DNA from: Rectinema sp003452735
GTDB taxonomy: Bacteria > Spirochaetota > Spirochaetia > Treponematales > Rectinemataceae
Direction: 5' to 3'
Length of the DNA stretch: 24,250 bases
NCBI GenBank assembly: GCA_035415815.1
Contig: DAOOGR010000021.1
Location: 1 to 24,250 of the forward strand
The notes under the pieces were generated by a model that ran no database searches, was not told the DNA's origin, and was given only the letters and a program-made list of their open reading frames with translations. Each line of letters starts with the position of its first letter. Positions within the stretch are counted from its first letter, which is position 1. A program made the position numbers and the translations under genes. Below, piece after piece: positions 8,086 to 15,199 of this stretch.

Positions 8086-9188
8086 TTCACCTCCTTACGC
8101 GTCACCTCCGCTCCGCTTACCATTAGGACCAGCACCGACCCATTCTGTACAGAGAAAGGTGCACTGAACGCACCCCCGGGATGCTTCACCGAATAAATAG
8201 AATTTCTTGTTCCGTCTGGAGAAATAACATCAAGTCCAACCGGTACGACATAGGGATACTCGGGCAAGGAATATTCGAACACGCCCGATACATAGCCCTT
8301 CCGCGCTTCAGGTGTAGCGATTGTGATCTGCACAGAATCGAATTGCTTGAGATTTGTATCGGGCTGCACCGACTGTTCTACAACGGTACCTGGTGTTTCC
8401 TTTTCATGCGCAGAACGCATTTTATAGCTGAATACTAGCGGAATCGTAGATGCCTTCGACGCCATCTCCCTCATCGAAAGGCCAATTAGAGATGGCATCG
8501 TAATATTCCTAGATTCTGGCCCTTTGCTTACGACAAGATCTAAGACTGTCGGACCAGAAATTTCCGTACCCGGCTTTGGTTCCTGATCTAGAATTGTACC
8601 AGGCGCCGAATTATCGAAAATATAAAGAGGAGGTTCTCTGATGCTTACGAGGGTCTTTGTTGTAGCGGAAATTCCTTGAAGGTAGAGCTTGAGGTCATCG
8701 ATGTTGCGACCGGAATAATCCTCGACTCTGTCTAGCACAGCACCGCGGCTCACGACGAGATTGATGCGTCGTCCGGCTTTTACAATGCTTCCTGGTGGAG
8801 GTGACTGCTCAAGCACGAGATTGCGGTCGAGGGGATTATCGGTGAAACGCAGCGTCAGGCGCGGGTATAGCTCACGCTGTTGAAGTTTGACTAGAGCGTC
8901 AGCAAGGTCCATATGTCTTACATCTGGAACCATCGTTCTTTCTTCTCCTCTAAGCGCAAGGAAAAACACCAATACTGCCACAATCACCATGACTAGAAAC
9001 ATGACTAGGGCGAACCAAATAAAGGTCCGTTTCTGCTCTTTGGTCCACTTGGAGATATGTTCATGCTGCTCGCCTGCGCTATCTGCGACCGTCTTTGCTG
9101 CTTTGGATACCTTCTGAGGAGCTTTAGACGCAGTTTCCTTTAGTATCTTCGTAAAATCTTTGATATCTTTCTTGTCTTTCTTGACCAT
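8082..9188 (-). CDS. Membrane-anchored PASTA-domain protein without a kinase domain
   Basis: A 368-residue protein with a Lys-rich cytoplasmic N-terminus (1-55), one membrane helix (about 56-79), and then three PASTA repeats (about 83-149, 150-224, 228-292). Each has the typical P-D/S-L-x-G-x-s opening or P-x-P-G-x-x-V turn (for example QSPPPGSIVKAG and QEPKPGTEISG). A C-terminal beta-rich tail of about 75 residues follows. PASTA repeats bind peptidoglycan precursors or muropeptides outside the membrane and are usually attached to Ser/Thr kinases or penicillin-binding proteins. Here the cytoplasmic part is far too short for a kinase, so it is probably a cell-wall sensor or scaffold. AAAGGA lies about 10 nt before the ATG at 9186-9188. 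It overlaps the next gene by 4 nt. Confidence 0.85.
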   Translation of the reverse strand: MVKKDKKDIKDFTKILKETASKAPQKVSKAAKTVADSAGEQHEHISKWTKEQKRTFIWFALVMFLVMVIVAVLVFFLALRGEERTMVPDVRHMDLADALVKLQQRELYPRLTLRFTDNPLDRNLVLEQSPPPGSIVKAGRRINLVVSRGAVLDRVEDYSGRNIDDLKLYLQGISATTKTLVSIREPPLYIFDNSAPGTILDQEPKPGTEISGPTVLDLVVSKGPESRNITMPSLIGLSMREMASKASTIPLVFSYKMRSAHEKETPGTVVEQSVQPDTNLKQFDSVQITIATPEARKGYVSGVFEYSLPEYPYVVPVGLDVISPDGTRNSIYSVKHPGGAFSAPFSVQNGSVLVLMVSGAEVTRKEVK

Positions 9189-9267
9189 GCTTTAAAATTC
9201 CTTTACCTGCAACTATCGGCAACTAAAATAGTTATGACTGAAACGGATCTCTTTACGTGTAGCTCTC

Positions 9268-10230
9268 TTATCGGAGAACCGCGCCAATAATGTCTCTCGC
9301 TCCGTTGGAAAAATCCTGAAACCCGACAGCCTTGCGAGTCGCTACCTGTAGCCTTTTTATTGCAATGTAGCCATCTCCGGCCTTTACGATAATTCCCTTC
9401 TGCACAACTGCTGCAATTATAGTCCCAGGAGAGTGATTTGTCATATATCCAGCATTGCTCATTGAATCAAAATCATCGAAAGGCTCTACTTCAAGAATGG
9501 AAAGGCGCAAATTTCTAAGAAAAGTGAATGAGCCTGGCCAAGGATCGAAGGCACGTATGCGGGCATCGATTTCGCGCGATGGCCTATGCCAATCGATATG
9601 GCCATCTTCTTTAGTTATTTTCCTGCAATAGGTAGGTTCTCCTATCTGAGGCCTAGGCTTTGCAATTCCTCTTTCTATCTCATCCAAAACTTCGACAACC
9701 ATTGGGCCTGCAAGCTGCGCACAGAGTTCGGAAAGCGAAGCGCTTGTCTCTCGGCCTTTAAGAGGAATGCGATGAACATGCAAGAGCTCTCCAGTGTCCA
9801 TTTCGGGAGCTATTGTTTGTATCGATATTCCTGTCTCCTTATCCATGAACATTATGGCATGGGGTATGGGTGAGCTGCCCCGCCATCTTGGCAAAAGGCT
9901 TGGATGTACATTTATGCCGCCTTTTGGGAAAAGCTCCATAAATCTAGGTCCAAAAATCCGTCCATACGCAAAAGAGACAAGTATATCAGGCAAAACGGCC
10001 GAAACTGCGGCTCGTGCTTCAGACTTGAGTGTCTCAAAAGCAAGAATCGGCACGCTCTCTCCCCATAGGCGTAATGCTGCCTGTGCTATGGGAGTACTGT
10101 TCATCTTAAGGCCTCGGCCGGCTTTGGTTACTGGATTCGTCAATACTCCGACAACCTCATGCGAAGAATTGTGCAAACTCTCTAGGGTGGGAACCGCGAT
10201 ATCTGGATTTCCTGCAAACAAAATGCGCAC
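9268..10230 (-). CDS. fmt: Methionyl-tRNA formyltransferase
   Basis: A 320-residue enzyme that formylates the initiator Met-tRNA using 10-formyltetrahydrofolate. The catalytic residues are present: N107 and H109 in NVHPSLLPRWRG (107-118) and D145 in PEMDTGELL. A C-terminal OB-fold tRNA-binding domain follows (about 205-320). The start is GTG at 10228-10230, with AGGAG 6 nt upstream. The peptide deformylase gene ends 20 nt upstream, giving the classic def-fmt pair that adds and later removes the formyl group. Confidence 0.96.
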   Translation of the reverse strand: MRILFAGNPDIAVPTLESLHNSSHEVVGVLTNPVTKAGRGLKMNSTPIAQAALRLWGESVPILAFETLKSEARAAVSAVLPDILVSFAYGRIFGPRFMELFPKGGINVHPSLLPRWRGSSPIPHAIMFMDKETGISIQTIAPEMDTGELLHVHRIPLKGRETSASLSELCAQLAGPMVVEVLDEIERGIAKPRPQIGEPTYCRKITKEDGHIDWHRPSREIDARIRAFDPWPGSFTFLRNLRLSILEVEPFDDFDSMSNAGYMTNHSPGTIIAAVVQKGIIVKAGDGYIAIKRLQVATRKAVGFQDFSNGARDIIGAVLR

Positions 10231-10250
10231 CAGCGACTCCTAGCCGTTTT

Positions 10251-10739
10251 TTACATTTTCAGCATACGGCCATAGTGTGTAAGGGCCCGTTTTCTTTTCG
10301 AAGGTGAGACACGGTCTACAAATAAAATGCCATCTAGATGGTCATATTCATGCTGGATAACTCTAGCCAGCAACCCATCTGCGCTGATTCTGAAAGGTTT
10401 TCCATGCATGTCAACGGCTTCTATATCTACGGCAAGAGGACGAACTACGGTAAAATATAGCCCTGGAAACGAAAGACAGCCTTCTTCTAATTCTGTGGTC
10501 TCCTGACTGCTAGCGACAATGTGGGGATTGATGAAAACGCGAAGAGGTTCGTCATCGATGCCTACGATAAAGAGCCGCTTGGAAGTCCCCACCTGAGGAG
10601 CAGCGAGCCCAATTCCATGATCGCGCTGCATGGCTTCATGCATTTCCTCGATGAGCCGTTGTAAGCTTTGGTCGAATTCGGTAATCTCATTTGCTTTCTC
10701 GGTGAGAATCGATTCACCATAGGTCAATATATTGAGCAT
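10251..10739 (-). CDS. def: Peptide deformylase
   Basis: A 162-residue metallo-enzyme that removes the N-formyl group from new proteins. All three family motifs are intact: GIGLAAPQVG (42-51), EEGCLS (85-90, metal ligand C88) and QHEYDHLDG (129-137, ligands H130 and H134, catalytic E131). ATG at 10737-10739 has AGGA 7 nt upstream. It is the first gene of the run def-fmt-PASTA and onward; the 89-nt gap upstream is AT-rich and could hold its promoter, but no convincing -35/-10 pair stands out. Confidence 0.96.
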   Translation of the reverse strand: MLNILTYGESILTEKANEITEFDQSLQRLIEEMHEAMQRDHGIGLAAPQVGTSKRLFIVGIDDEPLRVFINPHIVASSQETTELEEGCLSFPGLYFTVVRPLAVDIEAVDMHGKPFRISADGLLARVIQHEYDHLDGILFVDRVSPSKRKRALTHYGRMLKM

Positions 10740-10828
10740 ATCAATTTCCTATATTAAGCATATTTGTGTTTCAGATATATAGATTAACGTAAAAGATGAC
10801 TTCTTGGCAATGTTCCATGTATTTGTTT

Positions 10829-11314
10829 TTATTCTAACGATGGAATCTGCACCTTATCTCCGACTTTGATACCAGCGCGTTCGAACCAGCCTTTAGGTAC
10901 TTCTAGGGCGTAGCGTACGCTTCTAATCGAGGGACGAGATTCCTCAGAATAAGGCACAAGATCGATAATCTGGACAATAGTTCCATCAGAGAGAATATAG
11001 GCCAGCGAAAGTGGCAACTTGGTGTTCTTCATCCAGAAAGAGAGCTTCTGATCGCTCTCGAACACGAAGAGCATACCTTCGCCGTCTTTCAATGAGCTGC
11101 GATACATAAGGCCGCGGTTTCTTTCGCCTTCCGTAAGTGCAACTTCGGCCTTGATTTTTGTTGTTCCAATTACTAGATCGACTGTCTTGAGTTTAGGGTT
11201 CGGCTTATCTATGCCTTGGCCGGAGTCACACGCTGTAAAAAGAATGAGAGCTGCCATAAATGGAATAATTATTAGACTTTTAGATAAGTATCGGGTTGGC
11301 GTATCTTTTCTCAT
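10829..11314 (-). CDS. DUF192 lipoprotein
   Basis: A 161-residue secreted lipoprotein. The signal peptide (about 10-28) ends in a lipobox LFTAC with C29 as the lipidated cysteine, followed by a short linker and one DUF192 domain (about 43-160). The recognisable core is ERNRGLMYRSSLKDGEGMLF, then the SFWMKNTKLPLSLAYI region and the C-terminal ALEVPKGW segment. DUF192 is widespread but its biochemical role is not established. ATG at 11312-11314 has AAGGAAA about 10 nt upstream. It has its own promoter, overlaid by a tandem repeat, and is separated from rpsU by a terminator, so it is probably transcribed alone or together with def downstream. Confidence 0.88.
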   Translation of the reverse strand: MRKDTPTRYLSKSLIIIPFMAALILFTACDSGQGIDKPNPKLKTVDLVIGTTKIKAEVALTEGERNRGLMYRSSLKDGEGMLFVFESDQKLSFWMKNTKLPLSLAYILSDGTIVQIIDLVPYSEESRPSIRSVRYALEVPKGWFERAGIKVGDKVQIPSLE

Positions 11315-11334
11315 AATCTATCTTTTCCTTTATC

Positions 11335-11370
11335 TATATTAAGCGCTTCTATTATATTAAGCGCTTCTAT
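11335..11370. repeat. Tandem 18-bp repeat with palindromic core, operator-like
   Basis: Two perfect adjacent copies of TATATTAAGCGCTTCTAT (11335-11352 and 11353-11370). Each contains the 8-bp palindrome AAGCGCTT (11341-11348 and 11359-11366), whose centres are 18 bp apart. One copy fills most of the -35/-10 spacer of the DUF192 promoter and the other covers its start region, the layout expected for a repressor bound as two dimers. The regulator is not identifiable from the window. Confidence 0.6.
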
Positions 11371-11379
11371 GATAACCAA
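11351..11379 (-). promoter_or_regulatory. Sigma70-type promoter for the DUF192 lipoprotein gene
   Basis: On the minus strand, TTGGTT (11374-11379) and a perfect TATAAT (11351-11356) are 17 bp apart. The TATAAT is created at the junction of the two 18-bp repeats. The predicted start lies about 30 nt upstream of the DUF192 ATG. Confidence 0.65.
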
Positions 11380-11390
11380 CTTTGAAAAGA

Positions 11391-11417
11391 AAAAGCCGCT
11401 TGAACAAAGCGGCTTTT
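11391..11417 (-). terminator. Rho-independent terminator of rpsU
   Basis: AAAAGCCGCTT (11391-11401) and AAGCGGCTTTT (11407-11417) form a perfect 11-bp stem around a 5-nt loop. On the minus strand the stem is followed by a U-rich tract (CTTTTTCTTTTC). It lies 28 nt past the rpsU stop and just before the DUF192 promoter. Confidence 0.85.
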
Positions 11418-11445
11418 CTGCGAGCATCATACTTCCTCTCGAAGA

Positions 11446-11652
11446 TCAATATCTGCCTTCTTGTGATCTACGAGTTTTTTTCTGGAGCTTCCGTTCTAGC
11501 GCTTTTTTTTCTCTATTGCGAATCGCAGATGGCTTTTCGTAATATTCGCGCCGCTTCCATTCACGTATGATACCTTCTTTTTCAACCATTCTCTTAAAGC
11601 GCTTTAACGCCTTTTCGAGTGGCTCATTATCTTCGACAATGATTTGAGAAAT
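11446..11652 (-). CDS. rpsU: 30S ribosomal protein S21, probable ATT start
   Basis: A small basic protein of 68 residues from the proposed start, with the S21 signatures NEPLEKALKRFKR and EGIIREWKRREYYEKPS and a Lys/Arg-rich tail. The frame stays open to an ATG at 11683-11685, but that ATG overlaps the -10 hexamer of a strong promoter and should lie upstream of the transcript. A near-perfect ribosome binding site GGAGGTGA (11658-11665) lies inside that extension, and the codon 5 nt after it is ATT (11650-11652), followed by SQIIVEDNEP, where S21 proteins normally begin. A GTG overlapping the binding site is too close to use it. I therefore place the start at ATT, which is rare. A sequence error turning ATG into ATT is the main alternative. 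Confidence 0.85.
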   Translation of the reverse strand: MSQIIVEDNEPLEKALKRFKRMVEKEGIIREWKRREYYEKPSAIRNREKKALERKLQKKTRRSQEGRY

Positions 11653-11657
11653 AAATC

Positions 11658-11665
11658 TCACCTCC
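11658..11665 (-). promoter_or_regulatory. Strong ribosome binding site that decides the rpsU start
   Basis: GGAGGTGA on the minus strand matches the anti-Shine-Dalgarno sequence at all eight positions. It is followed after 5 nt by ATT rather than ATG, GTG or TTG. No other start-like codon in frame is at a usable distance. Confidence 0.75.
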
Positions 11666-11683
11666 CTTCTATATGCGGAGTGC

Positions 11684-11711
11684 ATTGTAACTGAAGGAAA
11701 TATTTTGTCAA
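11684..11711 (-). promoter_or_regulatory. Sigma70-type promoter for rpsU
   Basis: A consensus TTGACA (11706-11711) and TACAAT (11684-11689) are 16 bp apart on the minus strand. The predicted start near 11677 gives a leader of about 25 nt that begins downstream of the only in-frame ATG. Confidence 0.75.
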
Positions 11712-11737
11712 GCTCTCCGTTTATATATGGCAGCTCT

Positions 11738-11765
11738 TTTGCAAATCTATTTTGAAGGCTATACT
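11738..11765 (+). promoter_or_regulatory. Probable promoter for the coiled-coil protein gene
   Basis: TTTGCA (11738-11743) and TATACT (11760-11765) are 16 bp apart. The leader would be very short, about 13 nt, leaving just enough room for the GAGGAG site before the ATG at 11785. It is divergent from the rpsU promoter, with the two -35 boxes 26 bp apart. Confidence 0.45.
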
Positions 11766-11784
11766 TGGATAGAGGAGTTCTTAG

Positions 11785-13185
11785 ATGCTGTTTTCACTTG
11801 GTAATCTGATAACACTGGCCGTTGTCATTGCGATGTTTGTAGCCTATCACCTGTTGACCGCGGATAATCGTTCTCTCGAAAAATTGAAACGCCTCGGAGA
11901 CAAGCTCAAGGATGAGCTTGGTTCCTATGTCGAATCAAAAGCCGAAGAAGTAAAGCACTATGGAATCGATCTCGATGTGCAACAGAAGGCAGCCAAAGTA
12001 GTGCTGGAAAAAATCCAGGAGGCTCAGGCAACTCTAGATGAGAAATCGGATACGTTAACCGAGATGGCGGAGCGCGTTAAGAAATATGACAATGTTTTAT
12101 CCCAGCTTATGGAAATGACAAAGCGTGTCGATCAGAATATCGCGCACCTTGCCGAAAAGAATGACTTTATACAAGCAATTTCGCGCCGCCTTGAAGATGC
12201 AGATAAAGAAATTGAAATTATCGAAAAAGAAATGCCCAAACTGAAGGAACAGTTTGTTCATGATGCTCAGCAAATATTGGATGGATTCCGCGACGATATT
12301 CTTGATCAACTCCATGAGCAGCTAACAGGAATCGTCAACCTGTTCGAAAAATCTAGAAGCGATGCAGAATCGGCAATAGCGGAAGCTACTATGCTTAAAG
12401 AAAAGATCGATGAGATTGCTACAGCTGCCCTTTCCGCAGCTGCATCTCGTGCGCACAGCATTGAGGATTCTGCCTTTGCCACCCTTCGTGCCCACATTGC
12501 CAACAATTTCGACGAAATCTCACGCCAGACCGATGCTCGCATCGAAGGGCTTAGCAAAAGCATTGGTGAATTAGCAAATGCCATAGAGGCCAAAGTAGCC
12601 GCCCTCAGCACAGATACCGCATCCCAGCTTGCCGAGTCCGATCGTAGACTCTCTGAGGCTAGAGCTGCCTTGAACGCAATGACCAACGATATGGCGCGCA
12701 TTCAAAAAGAATCAACGGAAATCACCATTGCGCTTTCCAAAGAATTCAAAGCCGAACGAAATTCGCTCGAAGAACAATTTGAGCAATTCGGTCAGGCTTT
12801 CGAGATTCATCGCGCATCCTTCGAAAAAGAATTCCTTGGCGAGATATCGGCTCTACGCGAATCCCTAGAGGAAGCAAAGGTTCAAAGCGAAGAACTCAAA
12901 AGCGCAGCCCAGGGCAATATTGCCATGGCTCTCGATGAATTAGAAAAGCAGGTAACCCAAGAACTCGAATCTCGAAGGTCAGCCTTGGATGAGCAAATAG
13001 ATGAATGGCTCACTTCGATGGATGCCAAGATCCGCAAGGTCTCTCAGGACGCTCTGGATCAGCGCAAGGCAGAGGAAGCTCGCCTAGCTCAGGAAGTCAA
13101 CGCGGAATTGAAGCGTCTCAAGGATAGCCTCTATACTCAAACCAAAAAAATCGAACGCGATATAGAAGCCTTTAAAAGTGTCTGA
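11785..13185 (+). CDS. SpiroCoCo-type membrane-anchored coiled-coil protein
   Basis: A 466-residue protein with one N-terminal membrane helix (about 5-24). Almost the whole remainder (about 28-464) is charged, Ala/Glu/Lys/Leu-rich heptad sequence with very few prolines. It fits the spirochaete-specific coiled-coil (SpiroCoCo) family; a structural or cell-envelope scaffold role is likely but unproven. GAGGAG lies 7 nt before the ATG. It is the only plus-strand gene in the window, divergent from rpsU and convergent with deoD, its stop being 3 bp from the deoD stop. The N-terminal about 180 residues look more conserved in character (LEKLKRLGDKLKDEL, AERVKKYDNVLSQLMEMT) than the repetitive tail. 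Coiled-coil composition alone would also match many unrelated proteins. Confidence 0.75.
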   Translation: MLFSLGNLITLAVVIAMFVAYHLLTADNRSLEKLKRLGDKLKDELGSYVESKAEEVKHYGIDLDVQQKAAKVVLEKIQEAQATLDEKSDTLTEMAERVKKYDNVLSQLMEMTKRVDQNIAHLAEKNDFIQAISRRLEDADKEIEIIEKEMPKLKEQFVHDAQQILDGFRDDILDQLHEQLTGIVNLFEKSRSDAESAIAEATMLKEKIDEIATAALSAAASRAHSIEDSAFATLRAHIANNFDEISRQTDARIEGLSKSIGELANAIEAKVAALSTDTASQLAESDRRLSEARAALNAMTNDMARIQKESTEITIALSKEFKAERNSLEEQFEQFGQAFEIHRASFEKEFLGEISALRESLEEAKVQSEELKSAAQGNIAMALDELEKQVTQELESRRSALDEQIDEWLTSMDAKIRKVSQDALDQRKAEEARLAQEVNAELKRLKDSLYTQTKKIERDIEAFKSV

Positions 13186-13188
13186 AAA

Positions 13189-13893
13189 TCAAGCAAATAT
13201 TGCGTCGAGCGCCAATTCTACCATGGCACGGAAAGAGCTCTGGCGTTCCTCAGAACTAGTAATCTCCCCCGTAACAAGATCGTCCGAGACGGTAAGAACC
13301 GAGAGTGCTTCACAGCCAAACTTAGCAGCCAGTGTATAGAGCTCTGCGGTTTCCATCTCTACGGCGAGAACGCCAAATCTTGCCCAGAGTTTCCATTGCT
13401 CGGGATCCTCGGTATAGAACATATCGGAACTCAGCACTGAACCCGCAAAGACTCGCAGTTTGCGAGCTGTTGCGGCATCCCAAGCAGCCTTTAGCAGGTT
13501 GAATGAAGCTGTGGGAGCATAATCCATACCTTTGAATCGTAGATGGTTAGCTGCTGAATCGGTACAGGCGCTCATGGCTAGAATAATATCGCGAACCTTT
13601 AGATATTCGAGCATGCTTCCACAGGTTCCGATGCGAATAAGCTTCTTTACATCATATTCACGGATCAACTCATTGACATATATGGAAAGACTGGGGATTC
13701 CCATTCCTGTGCCCATTACCGAAACAAGCTTTCCTCTATAGGTACCCGTATAACCAAGCATGTTGCGTACTTCATTGAAACAGAAAGCATTTTCGAGATA
13801 ATTCTCAGCAACAAATTTAGCCCTGAGAGGGTCTCCAGGCAAAAGAATTCTATCGGCGATTTGGCCTTTCTGCGCCGCGATATGAATGCTCAT
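13189..13893 (-). CDS. deoD: Purine nucleoside phosphorylase, DeoD type
   Basis: A 234-residue cytoplasmic enzyme that splits purine (deoxy)nucleosides with phosphate to give base and (deoxy)ribose-1-phosphate for purine salvage. Key residues fall at the same numbers as in the E. coli hexameric enzyme: H4, R24, R43 and R87 for phosphate, M180 and E181 for ribose, D204 and R217 for catalysis. Position 90 is Thr instead of Ser. ATG at 13891-13893 has AAGGA 7 nt upstream. It is transcribed toward the coiled-coil gene, with only 3 bp between the two stop codons and no terminator hairpin in that gap. Confidence 0.96.
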   Translation of the reverse strand: MSIHIAAQKGQIADRILLPGDPLRAKFVAENYLENAFCFNEVRNMLGYTGTYRGKLVSVMGTGMGIPSLSIYVNELIREYDVKKLIRIGTCGSMLEYLKVRDIILAMSACTDSAANHLRFKGMDYAPTASFNLLKAAWDAATARKLRVFAGSVLSSDMFYTEDPEQWKLWARFGVLAVEMETAELYTLAAKFGCEALSVLTVSDDLVTGEITSSEERQSSFRAMVELALDAIFA

Positions 13894-14072
13894 CTTGCAG
13901 TCCTTATCAATTTAAAAGATCTAAGCTAATTAGCCTATTTATTCAATCATAAAGGCTAACAGAACTCAATCCCTTATCAAAGACTGCTACAATCATGGCA
14001 TTCCCCCCAGCTTTGCTTCTTTTATTATTTATGGCCCTATTTCCTGTTTTACTTCAGACTTTGGTTCCCACC

Positions 14073-15002
14073 TTACTTTCCCAAACCTTTGCGCGAGATG
14101 CCAAAAGCATAGATAGGCCGCATATAGCTCGACTCGCCGAGCATTAAATCGAGCATGACCGCATTGATAAGGCCATGATCGCCAGCTAGAGCCTCTGCCA
14201 ATCCGGAAGCATACACTTCATTTAATGGCTCTGGACCTTCCGTAGCAAAACGATAATCTCCTTTGTCTTGATACCATAAAGTTATCTGGAATCCTTCAAT
14301 ATTCTCGGTATCCTCTGGTTTTGTCTGGTTATACACGGCCTTTCCTTTCTCAGGATAAGCCCAAAAGCCTTTTTCTAGGATTGCATCGGCTTTTCGTATT
14401 TCTGATGGAAGCCGCTCTTCGGATGGATCGCTGGAATAGATTTCCTTATAGGTTCCATCAGGCGAAGAAAATACAAGTGACTTATCCAGAGTCACAACAA
14501 CATTGTGTGCTCCCGAGATTTCGATTCTATTTCCTTTTGTTTTTATTGTATAAGACCAGGGTTTTTTTTCCGCGCTCGAAGCTGCTAGCGATATCGTATC
14601 GCCAGAAACACTCGCATTGTATTGTGCAAATTCCTTTTCTCCTCCTAATGTGCGCTGATATGAAGTACCACCCACTATCTGGCCTGATCCGTCGGTTAGT
14701 AGACGAAATATATATGTATCGAAGCCATAAGCTTCCATATATCCTGGGCCTGTGTGCTTATAGACTATGAGGATATTCTCATTTTGCTTCTTTATTTCTG
14801 GCAGGTTCGCACCAGCTTCAGGATGAGGTCCTGGTGTACCGATAGCCTTCTGAGTGACGTCGGTCTTGGTGCTTGTCTTGGAAGCTCCATCTTCTAGAGG
14901 CTTCTCTACAACTTTAGTTTGTTTGCATGATATAACCATAAAGACCATAGCCATCATCGAGATCAGCAACAAAGCACTTGAAAAACGAAAACTCCTTTTC
15001 AT
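14073..15002 (-). CDS. Unrecognised lipoprotein
   Basis: A 309-residue protein that I do not recognise. Residues 1-25 form a lipoprotein signal peptide ending in VISC (C26), a relaxed lipobox of the kind spirochaetes use. A low-complexity Lys/Thr/Ser/Glu linker (27-75) follows, then a beta-rich domain (about 76-200, with many Gly/Thr/Ser and Tyr) and a more helical C-terminal part (about 205-309) that contains a Trp/Tyr-rich strand (ITLWYQDKGDYRF). It should sit on the periplasmic side of a membrane. GGGGAGG lies 6 nt before the ATG at 15000-15002. A 179-nt gap separates it from deoD downstream, and a terminator-like hairpin lies upstream, so it is probably a single-gene unit. Confidence 0.7.
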   Translation of the reverse strand: MKRSFRFSSALLLISMMAMVFMVISCKQTKVVEKPLEDGASKTSTKTDVTQKAIGTPGPHPEAGANLPEIKKQNENILIVYKHTGPGYMEAYGFDTYIFRLLTDGSGQIVGGTSYQRTLGGEKEFAQYNASVSGDTISLAASSAEKKPWSYTIKTKGNRIEISGAHNVVVTLDKSLVFSSPDGTYKEIYSSDPSEERLPSEIRKADAILEKGFWAYPEKGKAVYNQTKPEDTENIEGFQITLWYQDKGDYRFATEGPEPLNEVYASGLAEALAGDHGLINAVMLDLMLGESSYMRPIYAFGISRKGLGK

Positions 15003-15106
15003 ACAATGCCTCCCCTAAGCATACATAACTATACTACATTACTTCAGCTCAAATAAGAGCCTAATCTAATTTGTTACATTGTAAATTATTAAAAGCCACC
15101 TTAAAA

Positions 15107-15153
15107 GCCGCCATCTTCTCTGCCATATACCCCTTGAGCCGATAGATGGCGGC
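15107..15153 (-). terminator. Long-loop hairpin, probable terminator of the transpeptidase-like gene
   Basis: GCCGCCATCT (15107-15116) and AGATGGCGGC (15144-15153) are perfect 10-bp arms around a 27-nt loop. On the minus strand the stem is followed directly by TTTT and, after AAGGTGGC, by a second TTTTAATAATTT run. The stem begins 47 nt after the stop of the gene at 15200-15940. The loop is longer than in typical intrinsic terminators. Confidence 0.5.
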
Positions 15154-15199
15154 AAGCATACATTTTTTATTCGATATTCATATATCGATTTTCTTCACT

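Noticed and set aside
11653..11685. ATG start for rpsU at 11683-11685 giving an N-terminal extension of 11 residues
   Set aside because: The ATG overlaps the -10 box of a consensus promoter, and the extension contains the strong ribosome binding site itself, so it is unlikely to be translated.
12306..12701. Minus-strand 131-codon frame inside the coiled-coil gene
   Set aside because: Ala/Ser-rich mirror of the heptad repeat codons; no start signals.
13925..13934. GCTAATTAGC palindrome upstream of deoD
   Set aside because: A single 10-bp AT-rich palindrome with no well-formed promoter beside it; could be chance.
13995..14147. Plus-strand 50-codon frame beginning with a very hydrophobic signal-like stretch
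   Set aside because: No ribosome binding site before its ATG, and its second half overlaps the end of the lipoprotein gene in antisense. The hydrophobicity comes from a T-rich intergenic run.
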